Shown: piece by piece, positions 49,653 through 62,005 of the stretch
How the letters are laid out: each line of letters opens with the position of its first letter
Numbering within the stretch: the first letter of the stretch is position 1
From: Cladorhizidae sp. MBARI D1340-BT2
Lineage: Eukaryota > Porifera > Demospongiae > Poecilosclerida > Cladorhizidae
Length of the DNA stretch: 64,000 nt
Reading direction: 5' to 3'
NCBI GenBank assembly: GCA_028752905.1
Contig: JAQNBH010000012.1
Location: forward strand, 24,327,816 to 24,391,815
The notes under the pieces: generated by a model
Seen by the model: the letters and a program-made list of their open reading frames with translations, nothing else
Databases searched by the model: none
What the model was told of the DNA's origin: nothing
Position numbers and translations under genes: made by a program

Positions 49653-51129
49653 AATCTGCATCAGGGTCAGTGATAACCTGGCATATGGAGCACTGAGTTC
49701 CGTCCTCAGCCATCCGAATTCCCAACCAATACTGCATGCACAGACGGAACTCAGCGTCGAAGAGAGAATAATACGCACGCGTTCTGCTGTCGTCTGTTCA
49801 GAAAAAATCTTATTGGGCTGGGAGTCAATTCCAGGAAATTTGATAGAGAGTCCTTTCTCTCTTGTGGCATCTCCAACAGCATTGATGGCTCTGAGGATAG
49901 TCTAATTAGAGATAGCATTCCGACGCTGAGAAGACGGAGAGGAGAGAGATAGCGACGAAGATCCTTTCGCTGATTTGGATGTAGATGTGAACGACTTGGC
50001 GTCTTTCAGTCAATCCCAATATAGGTTGTTTTTTCCTTAGGGCTAGGGCTAGGGCAATTTTTTCTCCTTTCCCCCCCCCTTTTTCCCCCCATTTCTGCGC
50101 TTGGCATTAAAGAGTTATACTCAAACTTAACACATTACACACATACATAGTACAATGCAGTATAGAGTACAATGTCCTTTTAAGTAAGTAAGTAAGAACA
50201 ATAAATAAATAAATAAATAATCTAAAGAGTTCCATCAACCTCAGCCCCAACTGGAGGGTTGCGGCTAAGCCAGAGCGTAGCATTTCCTCTCCAGAGGCTG
50301 ACCGACAACCGTTGGAAAATATGTCGAATTGCATTGATGAAGAACTCTCCAATCGCTGTGCTTGGTGACGACCGATGTCCGAGATGGTTCGGGCAGCCTC
50401 CTCACTCCAACCCCCAAGCGATTCCACAACTAGGGGAACAAAATCGACACCCACCGACTGGCAATCAGCCGAGTGAGCTGCTCTCTTCCGAGCCATACCG
50501 ACGGACAAAGCATAGCCTTGGGTGGAAGCAGCCCCGTCCACGGTGAGACGTTGGAGGGTGGAGATGACGTCGAAAAAATCATGCGCGTTTTTAATTACGC
50601 GAGCGGTACAAAAAGGTGTTGAATGGTTAATATGAACAACATACGTTCTTAATGAAACTTATAATGGAACAACATACGTTCTTACTGTGCACATTGCTGG
50701 TGAACTTCACAATTTCTGTCCAAGTTTCCACAATTTTGCTGGTGAACTGTCCATGGCTGCTTCAGGAACATTAAGATGCATTGCTTTTGGCACAAATGAG
50801 GTTATAGATTAACTGAAGACCCAGGGTTTATTGACAAATTCTGTCACATGTGGAAGGTAAAACAGATAGTTGGGACAGGCATAATTGGCATAATTGGGGA
50901 TTTGGTGATTCACTGATGTTATACCTGTGTATTAGATGCAGTATAAATATGACTATGCTTCATTGAAGGATGGTTGGACTTGGGCATGTCCAACATGCAA
51001 ATATACTAAATCAATTCGCCATGGTATACAGTTGTGTTGATTAAACTGAATCATACCATTGACTATTATATTAACAGGGAGTTTTTCCCCCTAAATCATG
51101 GCTTCCGCTGCGAAGCTGGATCGTCCTTA
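49653..51129. mobile_element. Composite of LINE and Merlin fragments
   Basis: From left to right: a LINE segment (about 49660-50007) matching 57904-58255; the Merlin end sequence tcaatcccaatatag (about 50008-50025); a minus-strand LINE tail (about 50026-50568); then the rest of the Merlin 5' region (50569-51129) matching 58285-58820. The LINE tail therefore interrupts the Merlin terminal repeat. Right edge is truncated at the second direct repeat. Confidence 0.75.
50026..50568 (-). pseudogene. LINE ORF2 C-terminal fragment
   Basis: The minus frame reads QGYALSVGMARKRAAHSADC, then FVPLVVESLGGWSEEA, closely matching the 57526-57984 fragment (QGHALSVARARKMAVYSAPC...AVEATGGW), followed by its conserved tail. 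It ends in a (TTTA)n-like stretch near 50200. 5'-truncated, and broken after about 100 codons. Confidence 0.75.
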
Positions 51130-51454
51130 TTGTTTCAACAACTAATATATACTGTGTACAGTATATTATTTAATTAGGTTCCTCCTCCACCCCCCTGAGT
51201 AAGAGAGCATCAGTTCAAGTTTGTTTTGGCCCAGCAAATTGAGTGATCTCTCATGGCACTGGCTGTCGATGTGAGTTTACACCCATTATGATTACACGTT
51301 AAAATGTACAGGTACATAATTGTCATGGGAAAACAAACATATAGAGGCAGGCAGTAGCAAGCCTACTACCTCCCTCCTGCATAGCCAGGGCAGCCCTAGC
51401 TCCATTCCTGATAGTGATAGGTAATGGGTATGGCTATAAGACTAACCCCCTACT
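51130..51454 (+). repeat. Direct repeat, right copy
   Basis: Second copy of 49334-49652, fused directly to truncated Merlin sequence on its left. Confidence 0.92.
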
Positions 51455-52135
51455 TATGCCTGTGTCATATATTTTTGGGTATTCCCTGACTGACAAGTCT
51501 GGTTGGTGCAGTTGCTATATATGGTAGAGAAGATGTTTGAGGAGAGAAACCCAAAGGGTATTTTGTAGTAAACATGATGCTTTGTCTTTGAGAATGAGCG
51601 AATTTTTCTTCATAATGCAAGAAATTCACTTCATTGCTGGAGATAGCCAAGTAGCTGTATTTCTCTCCTGCTATAAAACTGACTCCAAATGAAGTTTCTA
51701 GTATGAAAACAAATTTCTGGGAAGATCATGAAGGTTTCCGTAATGTGCAGCTCCTCTTGACATCAATTGGCATCATTGCTCGCAATCATACAACTCTTCC
51801 TCTTCCAATGTCGACTATCGGTCTCCAACCTCACACTTCAGTAATTTTCCCTTCGTATTTACACATTGTTTATTAAATTAACAATAAAAATGTGACATGG
51901 ATACCAAACTATCTTCCCATGGAGGAAATTTTTCTTTCTGTAATAATCATATCTTATTGTTAATCATAGAATTCTCAAAGAATGTTATAAAACATGGCCA
52001 ATAGTATTTACTCACATAATTCAAGAAATGATACGGGTGATGCAATCAGTACTTCCTGTTCATATTTAGTATAGCATACTTCCCCTCGCTCAAGTTTACA
52101 AGCTTATTTGTAGTAATCTGGCAATTGTCTTTTCA
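51455..52135. other. No recognised feature
   Basis: AT-rich intergenic sequence. Small minus frame at 51465-51650 without homology. Confidence 0.6.
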
Positions 52136-52138
52136 ACT

Positions 52139-52785
52139 CTACCTGACACAAGTTCTTTGAAGGTGCAATTGAGGGTAAGGAGGTAATGGAGATGGTGGTG
52201 GAGTAGGTGGATCAGGAGGTATATCAGGTAGAGTGAGTGGCTCAACCATATCAGAGCGCTGGCTGTTTTTCAGGCGTCTTTGGTCGGACACAGTCTCATC
52301 CAGTTTGCCACACTTCTGCTGTGTAAACTGTCCACATGTCTGCATACAAGTTGACCTGACTGTAACACCACTTGGTAAGAAAGGAATCCCGTAGTTTTAA
52401 CTATTTTCTCTGGTAACTATACACTGTGGCAATGATTCGGAAAAGTTCTTAAGAGTAGACGAGATCTGCAACTGTGACGGCACAGAGGTTGATTGCACAA
52501 TAATTATCTGCTCTGCCTTGACCTTCTGAGGCATTCGGGGTAGAGTAAATCCATCCTAGAGTAAAGACGTCCCATGAGCCATTCTGCTGGGGAAACTCAA
52601 GTTAGGAACTTTGAGAGGCAAGCCTTAATTGACTCATGCGGTTGTCTTCAGCCCCACTTTGAATGACTGAAATGCTCTTTCTGCTAGTCCATTACTTGAA
52701 GGATGATAAGGTGGTGAACAATGCCATTTTCTGACAGACTGCTGACTCATGAATGCCAATGCTGGTCCATTGTGTAATAACCTTC
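52139..52785 (-). pseudogene. Ty3/Gypsy integrase remnant
   Basis: The minus frame reads HNGPALAFMSQQS, then PPYHPSSNGLAERAFQSFK, the Gypsy integrase 'DNG..F.S..F' and 'P.HP.SNG.AER.VQ' motifs, ending in a stop near 52615. It is followed leftwards by a Pro-rich polyprotein tail (52139-52345). Strand opposite to the next element, so a separate insertion. Confidence 0.8.
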
Positions 52786-53029
52786 TTGGTATATATGCAA
52801 AGTGTGTGGTATCATGACATTCTTATGATATATGGTATTTATAAGTGTGGTTTTGTTTGTGATATGTGATGTCATAGTCATTTCCTATATGTTGTGTATA
52901 TTCGTCATTGCTCGTGTACTATATAGTAATCAGTCTGCTTTCATTCCAATAAAGTATTTATTGAACACTAATAACTTAAAGGTTAGTGATATAACAAAGT
53001 AGTGAGTAGACAGGATTATGGCTTGAGTA

Positions 53030-54430
53030 TGGCAGCTAAGAGAGTTTAGCCTATATAGACACCTAGAAGATCTCCACTTACCTCGAAGGAGTAAACCTCT
53101 ACATGGAGGCAAATGAAGTGATAGATGACAAGTAACAGTAATTTGGCATGCCTTACTGCAAGGTTTGCTAGCTCCAGTCAAACCCAGGGAGAAGTCTTTT
53201 GAAAAACTTCTAAGAGCACTTGAAGCTCATTATCCATTAGCTATTGCTGAAAAGGTATAATTTTTACAGAAAATGTCAATTCCTTGCGAAACAAAGCTGA
53301 TTTTGTGGCAGACATGAACCTAGCAGTCGACTGCGAGTTCGGAACATTTCTTGAAAAGGGCCCAGAGAGCTTGTGTGTAGAATGAGAAATGAACAGACAA
53401 AAAAGATTATTGTTGAGGAAAGACTAACATTGCCAAAGCTCTTCACGTTGCTGAAGTAGCTGATCATTGTGCCAGCGAAGTGAAAGGAACTGTCAATGTG
53501 AGCGTGTATCGAGTTGATCAAGTTTGTTATCATTGTTGGAAGGAAGTTAATGACGGAAAACTGTAAGTTCAAAGACGCCAAGTGTTTCAACTGTATGAAG
53601 ATTGGACATCTTGCAGCAGTATGCAGATCCAGATCCTGTTGATGGAAGTGTATACAGGAGCAGCTGTGCCTATTCTGTGTGAAGAAGTTATGAGGTCCAA
53701 ATGTCCTGGAACAAAGTTGCAACCATCATCATTATTGTTGAAGATTTATACTGGAGAAGTCATGTCGGTAGTAGTTGAACTGATGGTAGAGGTCGAGTAT
53801 GAGCAGCATGGTCCAAAGCAGTTGATCCTAGTAACCATTAAAGGCAAGGGAACACGTTTGACAGGAAGAAGCTGGTTAAAAATATTCAACTAGATTGGAA
53901 GCAGATATGCTCAATATTATAATCCTTCTTATCGCAGCATATGGATTGTCACAACAATTGTGATAATGATCTTCGTTCACACGAGATGAGTTCGTGATCT
54001 TCATGAAGAGGAATGGAATTCATAATATCAGGAGTGCCACCATATCACCCTGCCACAAATGGATTGGTAGAGCACTCTGTTCAGTTGGTGAAACGGACCT
54101 TGAAGGCAAGTGTGGAAGAAGACTCAGGCACTACTTACAGATAGGAGTGCTCCACATGCTGCTATGTGAGTTTCACCATGCTCTGAGTCTCTCTTTTTGC
54201 AGAGAAGTCTTATAACCAGACTAGATCTTGAAGTCAGTAAACAGAACAAGACCATACGGTTTTTAGGACAGTCAGTGATGGTGAGAAACCCGCAGATCAG
54301 GACCAGATTGGGTTGCCAGGGTGATTGTTGAGTGCCTTGGACCTGTGGTCAAAATTAGAGAACATTAATTCTACAAATGACATGTGGATTACCTAAAAGA
54401 TAATTTCATTTTGAGTCCTTGGTGATAAGT
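53030..54430 (+). mobile_element. Internally deleted Ty3/Gypsy remnant (gag, protease, integrase end)
   Basis: Broken + frames give gag-like sequence (53185-53500; RMRNEQTKK near 53380), a zinc knuckle CFNCMKIGHLAAVCRSR (53583-53633), retropepsin MEVYTGAAVPI...TGRSWLKIF (53643-53890), then integrase C-terminal pieces (FMKRNGIHNIRSA at 54002; a 'HVDYLKD' end near 54400). Reverse transcriptase and RNase H are missing. The region 52790-53000 (with AATAAAG at 52950) may be LTR. Confidence 0.8.
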
Positions 54431-57295
54431 GTGTTGCATTCTTTGCCTTGGTCCAATAAACATGCTCATATAACACTGTCTGTCTCAGCAAAAGATTTTA
54501 GCAGTGCTAAAAAGTTGCCAGGATTCTTTGACGATGCAACATCTTCTAACTTTCCACGAAATTCAATACCTGTTTGCCTAAGAAAACAATTGCTTGTACA
54601 ATTTGCCTCAGTATATGCCTGTTTTCACTTATTTTCTTTTGAACAGCAGTGCTTGTCATTACATCTGCTCGTGATGCTGGATTTTCAAATACATCTGCTT
54701 GCTGCAAACAATCACTGTCGATGGTATTGAAGCTTTGCATGATAACTCAAATTGCAATTCATCTTGATCCAGTTAGAAAAAGGCTTAATTACTTATCTTT
54801 ACGTTGGCTAGATAGAAGAAACAGAGCACAAAAGACACCATCTACCTTAGAACTGTAGACTAGCCAAGGATACTTACTGAGCCACAATACATTAAACTTT
54901 CGGTGCTAGCCATGTGAAAAGGTGCCAGGAAGGACACTAGGCAATGGTACATCGTGGTGACATAAGAAAGAGTATCTAGCACCACTAGAAAGCTCATATC
55001 CATAGATTGTCGTTGCCTCTTCATGGTTGAGTCGTAGCTCACTAGTTCCACAACTACTATTAATGCTGACTACATGGCAACATGTGTAGTGCAATGATTA
55101 GCTGATTAAGTTATTGTAATTTTGTTTCCACATTATTTAACACTATCAATGTGCCTGTGTATAATTAAAATTATATATGTGCCAGTGCCTGAAATAAAAT
55201 CTGAGAGGGAAAAAAACACACACACACATTCCTATGAATATCATTAAAATGAAAGGGGGAACCCCCACCAAACAAATAGATAAAAACTCCATCTACTTGC
55301 TCATGCTATATAGCTAATCATCCTTCAGGTTTCTTTATGCATGTTAACAAACCAGAGGCTCCAACATGGATGCTGTGGGGATGAAGGATGCTGTGGATGG
55401 CAACTTTCTTCCACTCCATCTCCACTGATAACACTACTTGTGCCCTATTGGTGAGATCTCCTGGAGCAAGTTCTAGTGCATCCAGGCCAAGTGCGAGACT
55501 CGTCCCTCACACAAGACTACCATACCTGTTGTCATCAGACCATATGTCAAGGAAGTATTCCTGGAGCTCTTCTCGGATACTTTGATGGTGCAACGTATTC
55601 CTGGAGCTAACCAGAACGAGTTGTTAACAGCCTCATCTGGAACAGATGTCCCAAGTCAGAGTTTTCATCATCAATAGTTGTGGAGATCACTGTTGATTTG
55701 GCAAGTGATGATTTTCAACTCTGGCCAGGCAGCACTGAAGGGGCTGTAGCAATAACTCAAGTATGGTCTGGGCTGGGACATCTTCTAGGCTCAAAGGATG
55801 ATATTTTTCGTATATATCTGGGAGGTGAATATAATGGGAGAGAGCTGGCAGTGACGCCAGATGAGGTTGGACAGGGTGACCACATGAGGAGCAGAGGCGA
55901 GAGACCGTTATGGAAATGGAAGGACAGCATTATAATATTCCCTATTCTTTACATGCACATGGTACAACCAGGCTTTGCATTACAAGTGGTAAAGCCACAT
56001 TCATACTCATGCCTTTTTTGTTACACCCACTTTTCTAAAAGCTTTGAATTTGCAGATTTCACTTCACAAACAGGTAGCTAAGTGCAGAAGAATGGAGGAG
56101 GTAAGTCAAGTCACAGTGGTACAAGTGAGTCCAAAATACCAAGGAAAATGATGTACCTACATCCCAACAACAATGCTATCACTTCAGGAGTGATTTCCCA
56201 AGAATGTGTGATAGTGAACTGCAAAATGAAATCTCAACTTAAAAATTCACAAAATCTGCTTTATTATAGCATATCATCAAGTCATTTTGAAGCATCAGGT
56301 CATTTGTAATATGTACATGGATATGTGATGCCTGTGCTCTATAAATTTGCTTTAGTGTTGTTTTCTGGCATTTTGCAACAACTTAGTGGTAATACTAGTA
56401 TGTCCATACATGTGCACAGTCATTTGAATAAATGTCATAAATAATACCATTTTAAAAGTTGCAAGCCAAGCTTTCTTTAGGTTTGATGAGGATAAAGGAC
56501 CAAAAAGTTATTATTATTTCAAAGTGATTCCCACGAATAATTAACGAGTTGGTTTTGCTTGCCTTAACCCTTTCACTGTTGACTTTATTTCATAAACTGA
56601 CCCTATGAGAAGATATATATGCCTTGCTATCTCAGCAACACTTCGTAAAACTCCCTATCAACCATACCACATGTGATAGCATTTGTATTCACCAACACTG
56701 TGGTTAGTATTTGTTGCCATAGAAATATTCCACAAAAACACATTGTGAGGTGAATCTGATTTAAACATGGTAATTCTTGTTTTAATGTGTTTAGCCAGTA
56801 GGCTACCTATATCATACAGGTATTTTCATCATTATTTTCATCATGGTTACAAGGAAAAGAAAAACACAAGATGAGATGTACCATGAATACTCTAATACCG
56901 TAGGAAACAATGTTGAAATAGGGTCCAAAACGAAGTGCCCTATCACAGGAATGAGTGTCTTCATAACAATGAAAACATTACTTTACGTCTACAGTGTACC
57001 ACAACTGATCTGAATTACCGTAAAGTATGCAGCAAATATATACCCTCCAAGTAGCAAGCACCCACTAAGCTGTTTTCAGCGAACTAGGATTTTGTAGGAT
57101 TCATGTATATAGCAAGCGCCCACTATATAGAAATTGATCGCAATAATATAAGCGCATGCGGCATTCCCCCCCCCCCTTTTTTCCTATTGAATTTATTTTA
57201 GACAACACAATGACTGAGTAACAAAGTTAAAGAGTATATAAAATAGTCAAAGTTAATTGCAGGCATGCCTCGCTTTCGAAATAGATTTATTCAAC
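54431..57295. other. Intergenic, no recognised gene
   Basis: Open frames at 55388-55585 and 55680-56081 (+, 65 and 133 codons) have fairly unbiased composition but no motif I recognise. A third reading around 55520-55660 (PYVKEVFLELFSDTLMVQRI) looks protein-like too, so frameshifted remnant coding is possible. The rest is AT-rich. Confidence 0.45.
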
Positions 57296-57309
57296 TTTTT
57301 TTTTAAAGC

Positions 57310-58256
57310 ATAACAGCAACAATAGAACCAACAACATAAATAGTCCATATTCAGGCCTGCCCGGCCACCCTAGGAGATAGGGTTAGAAGAGGACGCAACC
57401 ACATGACTGCGTTACCTCTCCAAAGGCAGATGGCCAAACGTTGGAAGAGGTGGCGTGTAGACTTCGCTGGAGGTATCCCCCGGTGCTGCCCTTGCCCAAT
57501 TGCCTGGATGTTGTCCAGCCCCTCCTCACTTCCAACCTCCCGTTGCCTCTACTGCTACTGGGATGAAGTTGGCCGCCACTGAGTGACAGGGCGCAGAATA
57601 AACAGCCATCTTTCTGGCTCTGGCTACAGATAGTGCATGACCTTGAGTGGTGTATGCTGCAGCAATTGTCGCCTGTTGAAGGGGCGAGATGACTGTGACG
57701 TCAATGGCAGGTGGTTGGCTCCTTTTCCATATTGGTAGGAAAACATCAGCTGGGCGGCTAGCGGATCCTGGAATGAGAGCCGGCACTTCTCTCTTGGGCG
57801 CCAAAGCAGCAGACTGAGCTGCAGAATATAGTGCATCCCTAAGAGGGTCATGCCGAAAGATCCTATCACCGTTGCCACCGCAGCCAACCTGGTGATCACC
57901 AAAAGGGTCAGTGATAACCTGACATATGGAGCATTGAGTTCCGTCCTCACAGCCATCCGAATTCCCAACCAATAGTGCATGCACAGACGGAACTCAACGT
58001 CGAAGAGATGGAATAATACGCACGCGTTCCGCTGTAATCTGTTCAGAAAAAATCTTATTGGGTCTGTGCCTGGGAGTCAATTCCAGGAAATTTGATAGAG
58101 AGTTCCTTTCTCTCTTATGGCATCTCCAACAGCATTGATGGCTCTGAGGATAGTCTAATTAGAGATTGCATTCTGACGCTGAGCTAAGACAGAGAGGAGA
58201 GAGATAGCGACGAAGATCCGTTCGCTGATTTGTGAACGACTTGGCGTCTTTCAGTG
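57310..58256 (-). mobile_element. LINE 3' fragment with zinc-binding and endonuclease-like C-terminus
   Basis: The minus frame 57526-57984 (152 codons) contains CSICQ...GDHQVGCGGNGDRIFRH, the metal-binding region found after reverse transcriptase in non-LTR elements, then PADVFLPIWKRSQPPAIDVT, resembling the PD..D core of restriction-like endonucleases, and GGW at the end. Downstream frames continue RHLFQRLAICLWRGNAVMWL (57360-57460). 5'-truncated; the + side of the block is interrupted by the Merlin element. Confidence 0.78.
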
Positions 58257-59876
58257 GGATTCCCAAATAAGACCCAAAGGGTTAAAAAAATCATGCGAGT
58301 TTTTATTTACGCGAGCGGTACACAAAAAGGTGATCCAATTGTTAATGACACTTATAATGAACAACATACGTTCTTACTGTGCACATTGCTGGTAAACTGC
58401 ACAATTTCTGTCCACGTTTCCACAATTTTGCTGGTGAACTGTCCATGGCTGCTTCAGGAACATTAATTCTGCTGCTTTTGGCCAAATGAGGTTATAGATT
58501 TAACTGAAGACCAGAGTTTATTGACAAATTCTGTCACATGTGGAAGGTAAAACAGATAGTTGGGACAGCATAATTGGGGATTTGGTGATTCACTGATGTT
58601 ATACCTGTGTATTAGATGCAGTATAAATATGACTTTGAGAAGAAAGGCTTCATTGAAGGATGGTTGAACTTGGGCATGTCCAACGTGCAAATATACTAAA
58701 TCGATTCGCCATATACAGATTGAATGCAGTTTTGTTGATTAAACTGAATCATACCATTGACTATTATATTAACAGGGAGTTTTTTTCCTAAATCACGGCG
58801 AAGCTCGATCATCCTTATTTATTGGTGGTCCGGGTTTATTGGTGGTCCGGGTAACAGATGCTGCACGTGAGTGCGGTTGTAACAAAGATACTGCAGTCAA
58901 TGTATACCAGTGGCTGCGGGAGGTATGCTCCACAGAGCTGTGTGCACAACCTATTGTGTTAGGTGGGTCTGGCGTGGTTGTGCAAATCAATGAGTCCCAG
59001 TTCACACATAAACCAAAGGTATTTCAAGGCAGTTGTATATCATATTGAACAAGAGATAAACGTTTGTTCTTTGTCAATGAATAGCATCACAGAGGACGCC
59101 CTCCAGCACAAGAAGTTTGGGTGTTTGGGATGGTAGATACTAACCACACACCAGCTCTTGGTAATCATGACCACTTGTGTTTGCCACGATAGTCAATTAT
59201 TATTGCAATATTTTCCAAGGTTTCATGCAGATTGTGGCCCAACGGGATGCAGCAACACTCCTGCCAATAATACAAGCGCATGTTGCACAAGGAACGATTG
59301 TGAACTCTGACCAGTGGGCCACATACAGGAGGGTGGCAGCTGTGCCTGGTGTGGCTAGCTGTGCCTGGTGTGGCTAGCCATGCTACGGTCAATCACTCGA
59401 TTGAATTTGTCAACCATACAACTGGGGTGCACACTCATCACATAGAATCGTATTGGAATAGGGTAAATATATCTATAACTGGTATTTAATAATACATAAC
59501 TTGAATAACATTCTACATTCTTTACAGGCAAAGATAAAGATGAAATCGATGAAGGGTGTCCATCATCACCAGCTACCATCCTATATAGATTAATTCATGT
59601 GGAGGGAGTGTAAAGGACGGACAACGGAGGAGGCGTACAAGAACATCAGCCATTCTATAACTAAATAACCATTAAAAATAATTAAATATACATTTTATTA
59701 TATCATGATAAAAACTATATGAGAAAAAATGAAATTATAAGTTGTTCATCGACACCCTTTTTGGCGCTCAAAAGTAGTTGTTTATTGAACCCAATTCGAC
59801 ACCTTTTTGTACCGCTCGCGTAATTTAAAACGCGCATAATTTTTTCGACCCTTGGGGGCTTATATCGGGATTGATC
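58257..59876 (+). mobile_element. Merlin (IS1016/ISXO2-like) DNA transposon, inactive
   Basis: Terminal inverted repeats of about 70 bp: the left (about 58258-58332) contains tttacgcgagcggtac, and the right (about 59802-59876) is its imperfect inverse. Between them the transposase coding is recognisable but broken. The 5' part has a KASLKDG zinc-ribbon area (58650); the core is described separately. A shorter 5' copy lies at 50569-51129. Confidence 0.88.
58839..59640 (+). pseudogene. Merlin DDE transposase remnant
   Basis: ISXO2-like DDE domain. RVTDAARECGCNKDTAVNVY, then IVLGGSGVVVQINES (58960-58995), where the family has the catalytic Asp of 'VQIDES', here Asn. Then IVAQRDAATLLPIIQAHVAQ, SDQW (second Asp, about 59306), and HHIESYWN (third acidic residue, about 59440), ending HQLPSYI...WRECKGRTTEEAY. 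Frameshifts near 59050, 59200 and 59460 and small internal duplications (59339-59376) show it is dead. Family: Merlin, class II. Confidence 0.85.
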
Positions 59877-60180
59877 CCTCCACTGCTCTCTCCTTTTCAT
59901 GCCAACCCATGGGGGTGATGGAAACACAAAAAACCTAGGATGGACGTACAAAACTCAGTATCACACCTACAGTTCTGAGCTAGCAGGTACACATAGAACG
60001 TGTTCCAAATATATATAGCTTACCTTTCTTTCTTCATTGCTATATAGTGCGTGGCATCATCTTCTGTCCAGGGAAAGGCTCAGGCAAGTGTAGCAGGACA
60101 CGGCTATCAAAGTTTCTGTGGATCAATTCAGCCAGTAGCCGCATGAAATTAGTGCGCGTGTAATTAACTTAAAAGAAAGG
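59877..60180. other. No recognised feature
   Basis: Short stretch between the Merlin right end and LINE sequence. The last part probably already belongs to the LINE but is too broken to read. Confidence 0.5.
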
Positions 60181-60185
60181 GGAAA

Positions 60186-60854
60186 GTGAAGGTGAGAAAT
60201 GAGAAGGACTGGGAGGAGGAAGTAGACGGAAAAAGTATGCTGAATTATTATATATCGGCAAAGAATGGTGCAGGGGTGGAGATGTATGTGAGGTCCATGC
60301 ATGGTCAGGAAGGTGTGTGGCTGCAATTTAGACTGAGGACTGGGTTGTTAGAGGATAAGAAGAGATGTGGGATAGTTAGGGATGAGAGGTGTATAATGTG
60401 TGATAGTGGAGCAGGGGAGGATGTGGAACATTTCTTGGTGACATGCGGGGAATTTGAGAGGGATCGGCTGATTCTGATAGATGAGGTACGCAGAATTGCA
60501 GGGGCAAGACAGTGGCTGGATGAATTAAGAAGAGTGAGTAAGGATGGAAAGGTGGCATTGCTTTTGGGGAAAGATGTGGAGGGAGTAAGTGATGCAGTGA
60601 TGGAGGAGGTGGGCGAGTGTGTTATGTATTGGGTAGGGAAGTGGTGGCAGAGGAGAAAGGAACTGTTATATGGTGAGCTGAGGAATGATCTTTGGTCCAC
60701 TCCTGTCCCCCCCTTCCTGAGCAGCGGGACACTCGTAACTTAATATTGTGGATAATTTTATTTACTGTTGACTTCTCTTTCAAATATAGATTGTTATTAG
60801 GTTAGTTACTAAATAGTTTCACACTGTGCTGTATTATATATGTGATGGCCTTAA
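60186..60854 (+). mobile_element. LINE ORF2 C-terminal fragment, with 3' end
   Basis: A 185-codon + frame (60186-60743) with RLRTGLLEDKKRC, the metal-binding CIMCDSGAGEDVEHFLVTC (C-x2-C...H-x4-C), and VMYWVGKWWQRRKEL near the end, then stop and a short AT-rich 3' region. Typical non-LTR retrotransposon C-terminus of a different family from 57310-58256. The reading frame is intact but 5'-truncated: no reverse transcriptase. Confidence 0.82.
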
Positions 60855-61317
60855 TATAATGTGTGATAGTGGAGCAGGGGAGGATGTGGAACATTTCTTG
60901 GTGACATGCGGGGAATTTGAGAGGGATCGGCTGATTCTGATAGATGAGGTACGCAGAATTGCAGGGGCAAGACAGTGGCTGGATGAATTAAGAAGAGTGA
61001 GTAAGGATGGAAAGGTGGCATTGCTTTTGGGGAAAGATGTGGAGGGAGTAAGTGATGCAGTGATGGAGGAGGTGGGCGAGTGTGTTATGTATTGGGTAGG
61101 GAAGTGGTGGCAGAGGAGAAAGGAACTGTTATATGGTGAGCTGAGGAATGATCTTTGGTCCACTCCTGTCCCCCCCTTCCTGAGCAGCGGGACACTCGTA
61201 ACTTAATATTGTGGATAATTTTATTTACTGTTGACTTCTCTTTCAAATATAGATTGTTATTAGGTTAGTTACTAAATAGTTTCACACTGTGCTGTATTAT
61301 ATATGTGATGGCCTTAA
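60392..61317 (+). repeat. Exact 463-bp tandem duplication within the LINE 3' end
   Basis: 60392-60854 is repeated at 60855-61317 with no difference that I can see, including the coding part from CIMCDSG to the stop and the 3' AT-rich region. The junction is ggccttaa/tataatgtg. Confidence 0.93.
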
Positions 61318-61650
61318 CAGGCTCAGCAATAGCAACATTAATAACTAAAATCATAGCACAACCAGGTGTTAATGAAAGCTAATTAATGGCCCATCTATTT
61401 TATTATTCTTGCTATAATTCAAGCTATAATTATAATTCAATTGCTATATATTTTATAATTGTTATCAATTCTTATTCCCATCCAATTATTTTATACATAC
61501 ATTTTATTATCATATCATTCATACAGGGTATTGCTGACTTATATTTAACATTATATTATTAAATGCAATGTGTTTTGACTGTCCATGCCGCTCTCGCCAC
61601 ATAAATTCATCCAGGTAGCTTCCAGTCTGATGTGCATGGCATCCTTTCAT
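61318..61650. other. AT-rich spacer
   Basis: No coding or repeat structure recognised apart from TATAATT-rich sequence. Confidence 0.6.
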
Positions 61651-61654
61651 CCTC

Positions 61655-62005
61655 TTCAGTTTGGTCTTTACCCTATTCCAATACACTCAATGTTTTGTGT
61701 ATGGGTGCCCGACCCAGGGTCTACAAAATGCAGGGAATGGTTGACAGTTTGGTGGCTAGAGACACCAGCAAGCGATCGAACTTGGTTATAAGCCCTCCTG
61801 TCCACTGGTCTGAGTGGATGACTGTGTTGGGTGCAATATGGGCTTGTATGATGGGCAGTAGGGTGGCCGCATCTCTTTTCGCCACTTCCTTCATGTATCC
61901 CAAGGCTGGTGAGGTCGACCATTCCGAACAAGGCTGTAGAGTCGAAGAACTCCTCCTCATCTTTAGATGAACGCTCGTCTTTAGAACTCGAAATTTGTTA
62001 TCCAC
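61655..62005 (-). pseudogene. Merlin transposase fragment
   Basis: The minus strand encodes AKRDAATLLPIIQAHIAPNT, then SDQW, and in another frame VNHSLHFVDPGSGTHTQNIE, all landmarks of the same transposase family as 58839-59640. Only the second half of the DDE domain remains, with a frameshift. It lies just upstream of the death-domain gene. Confidence 0.82.
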
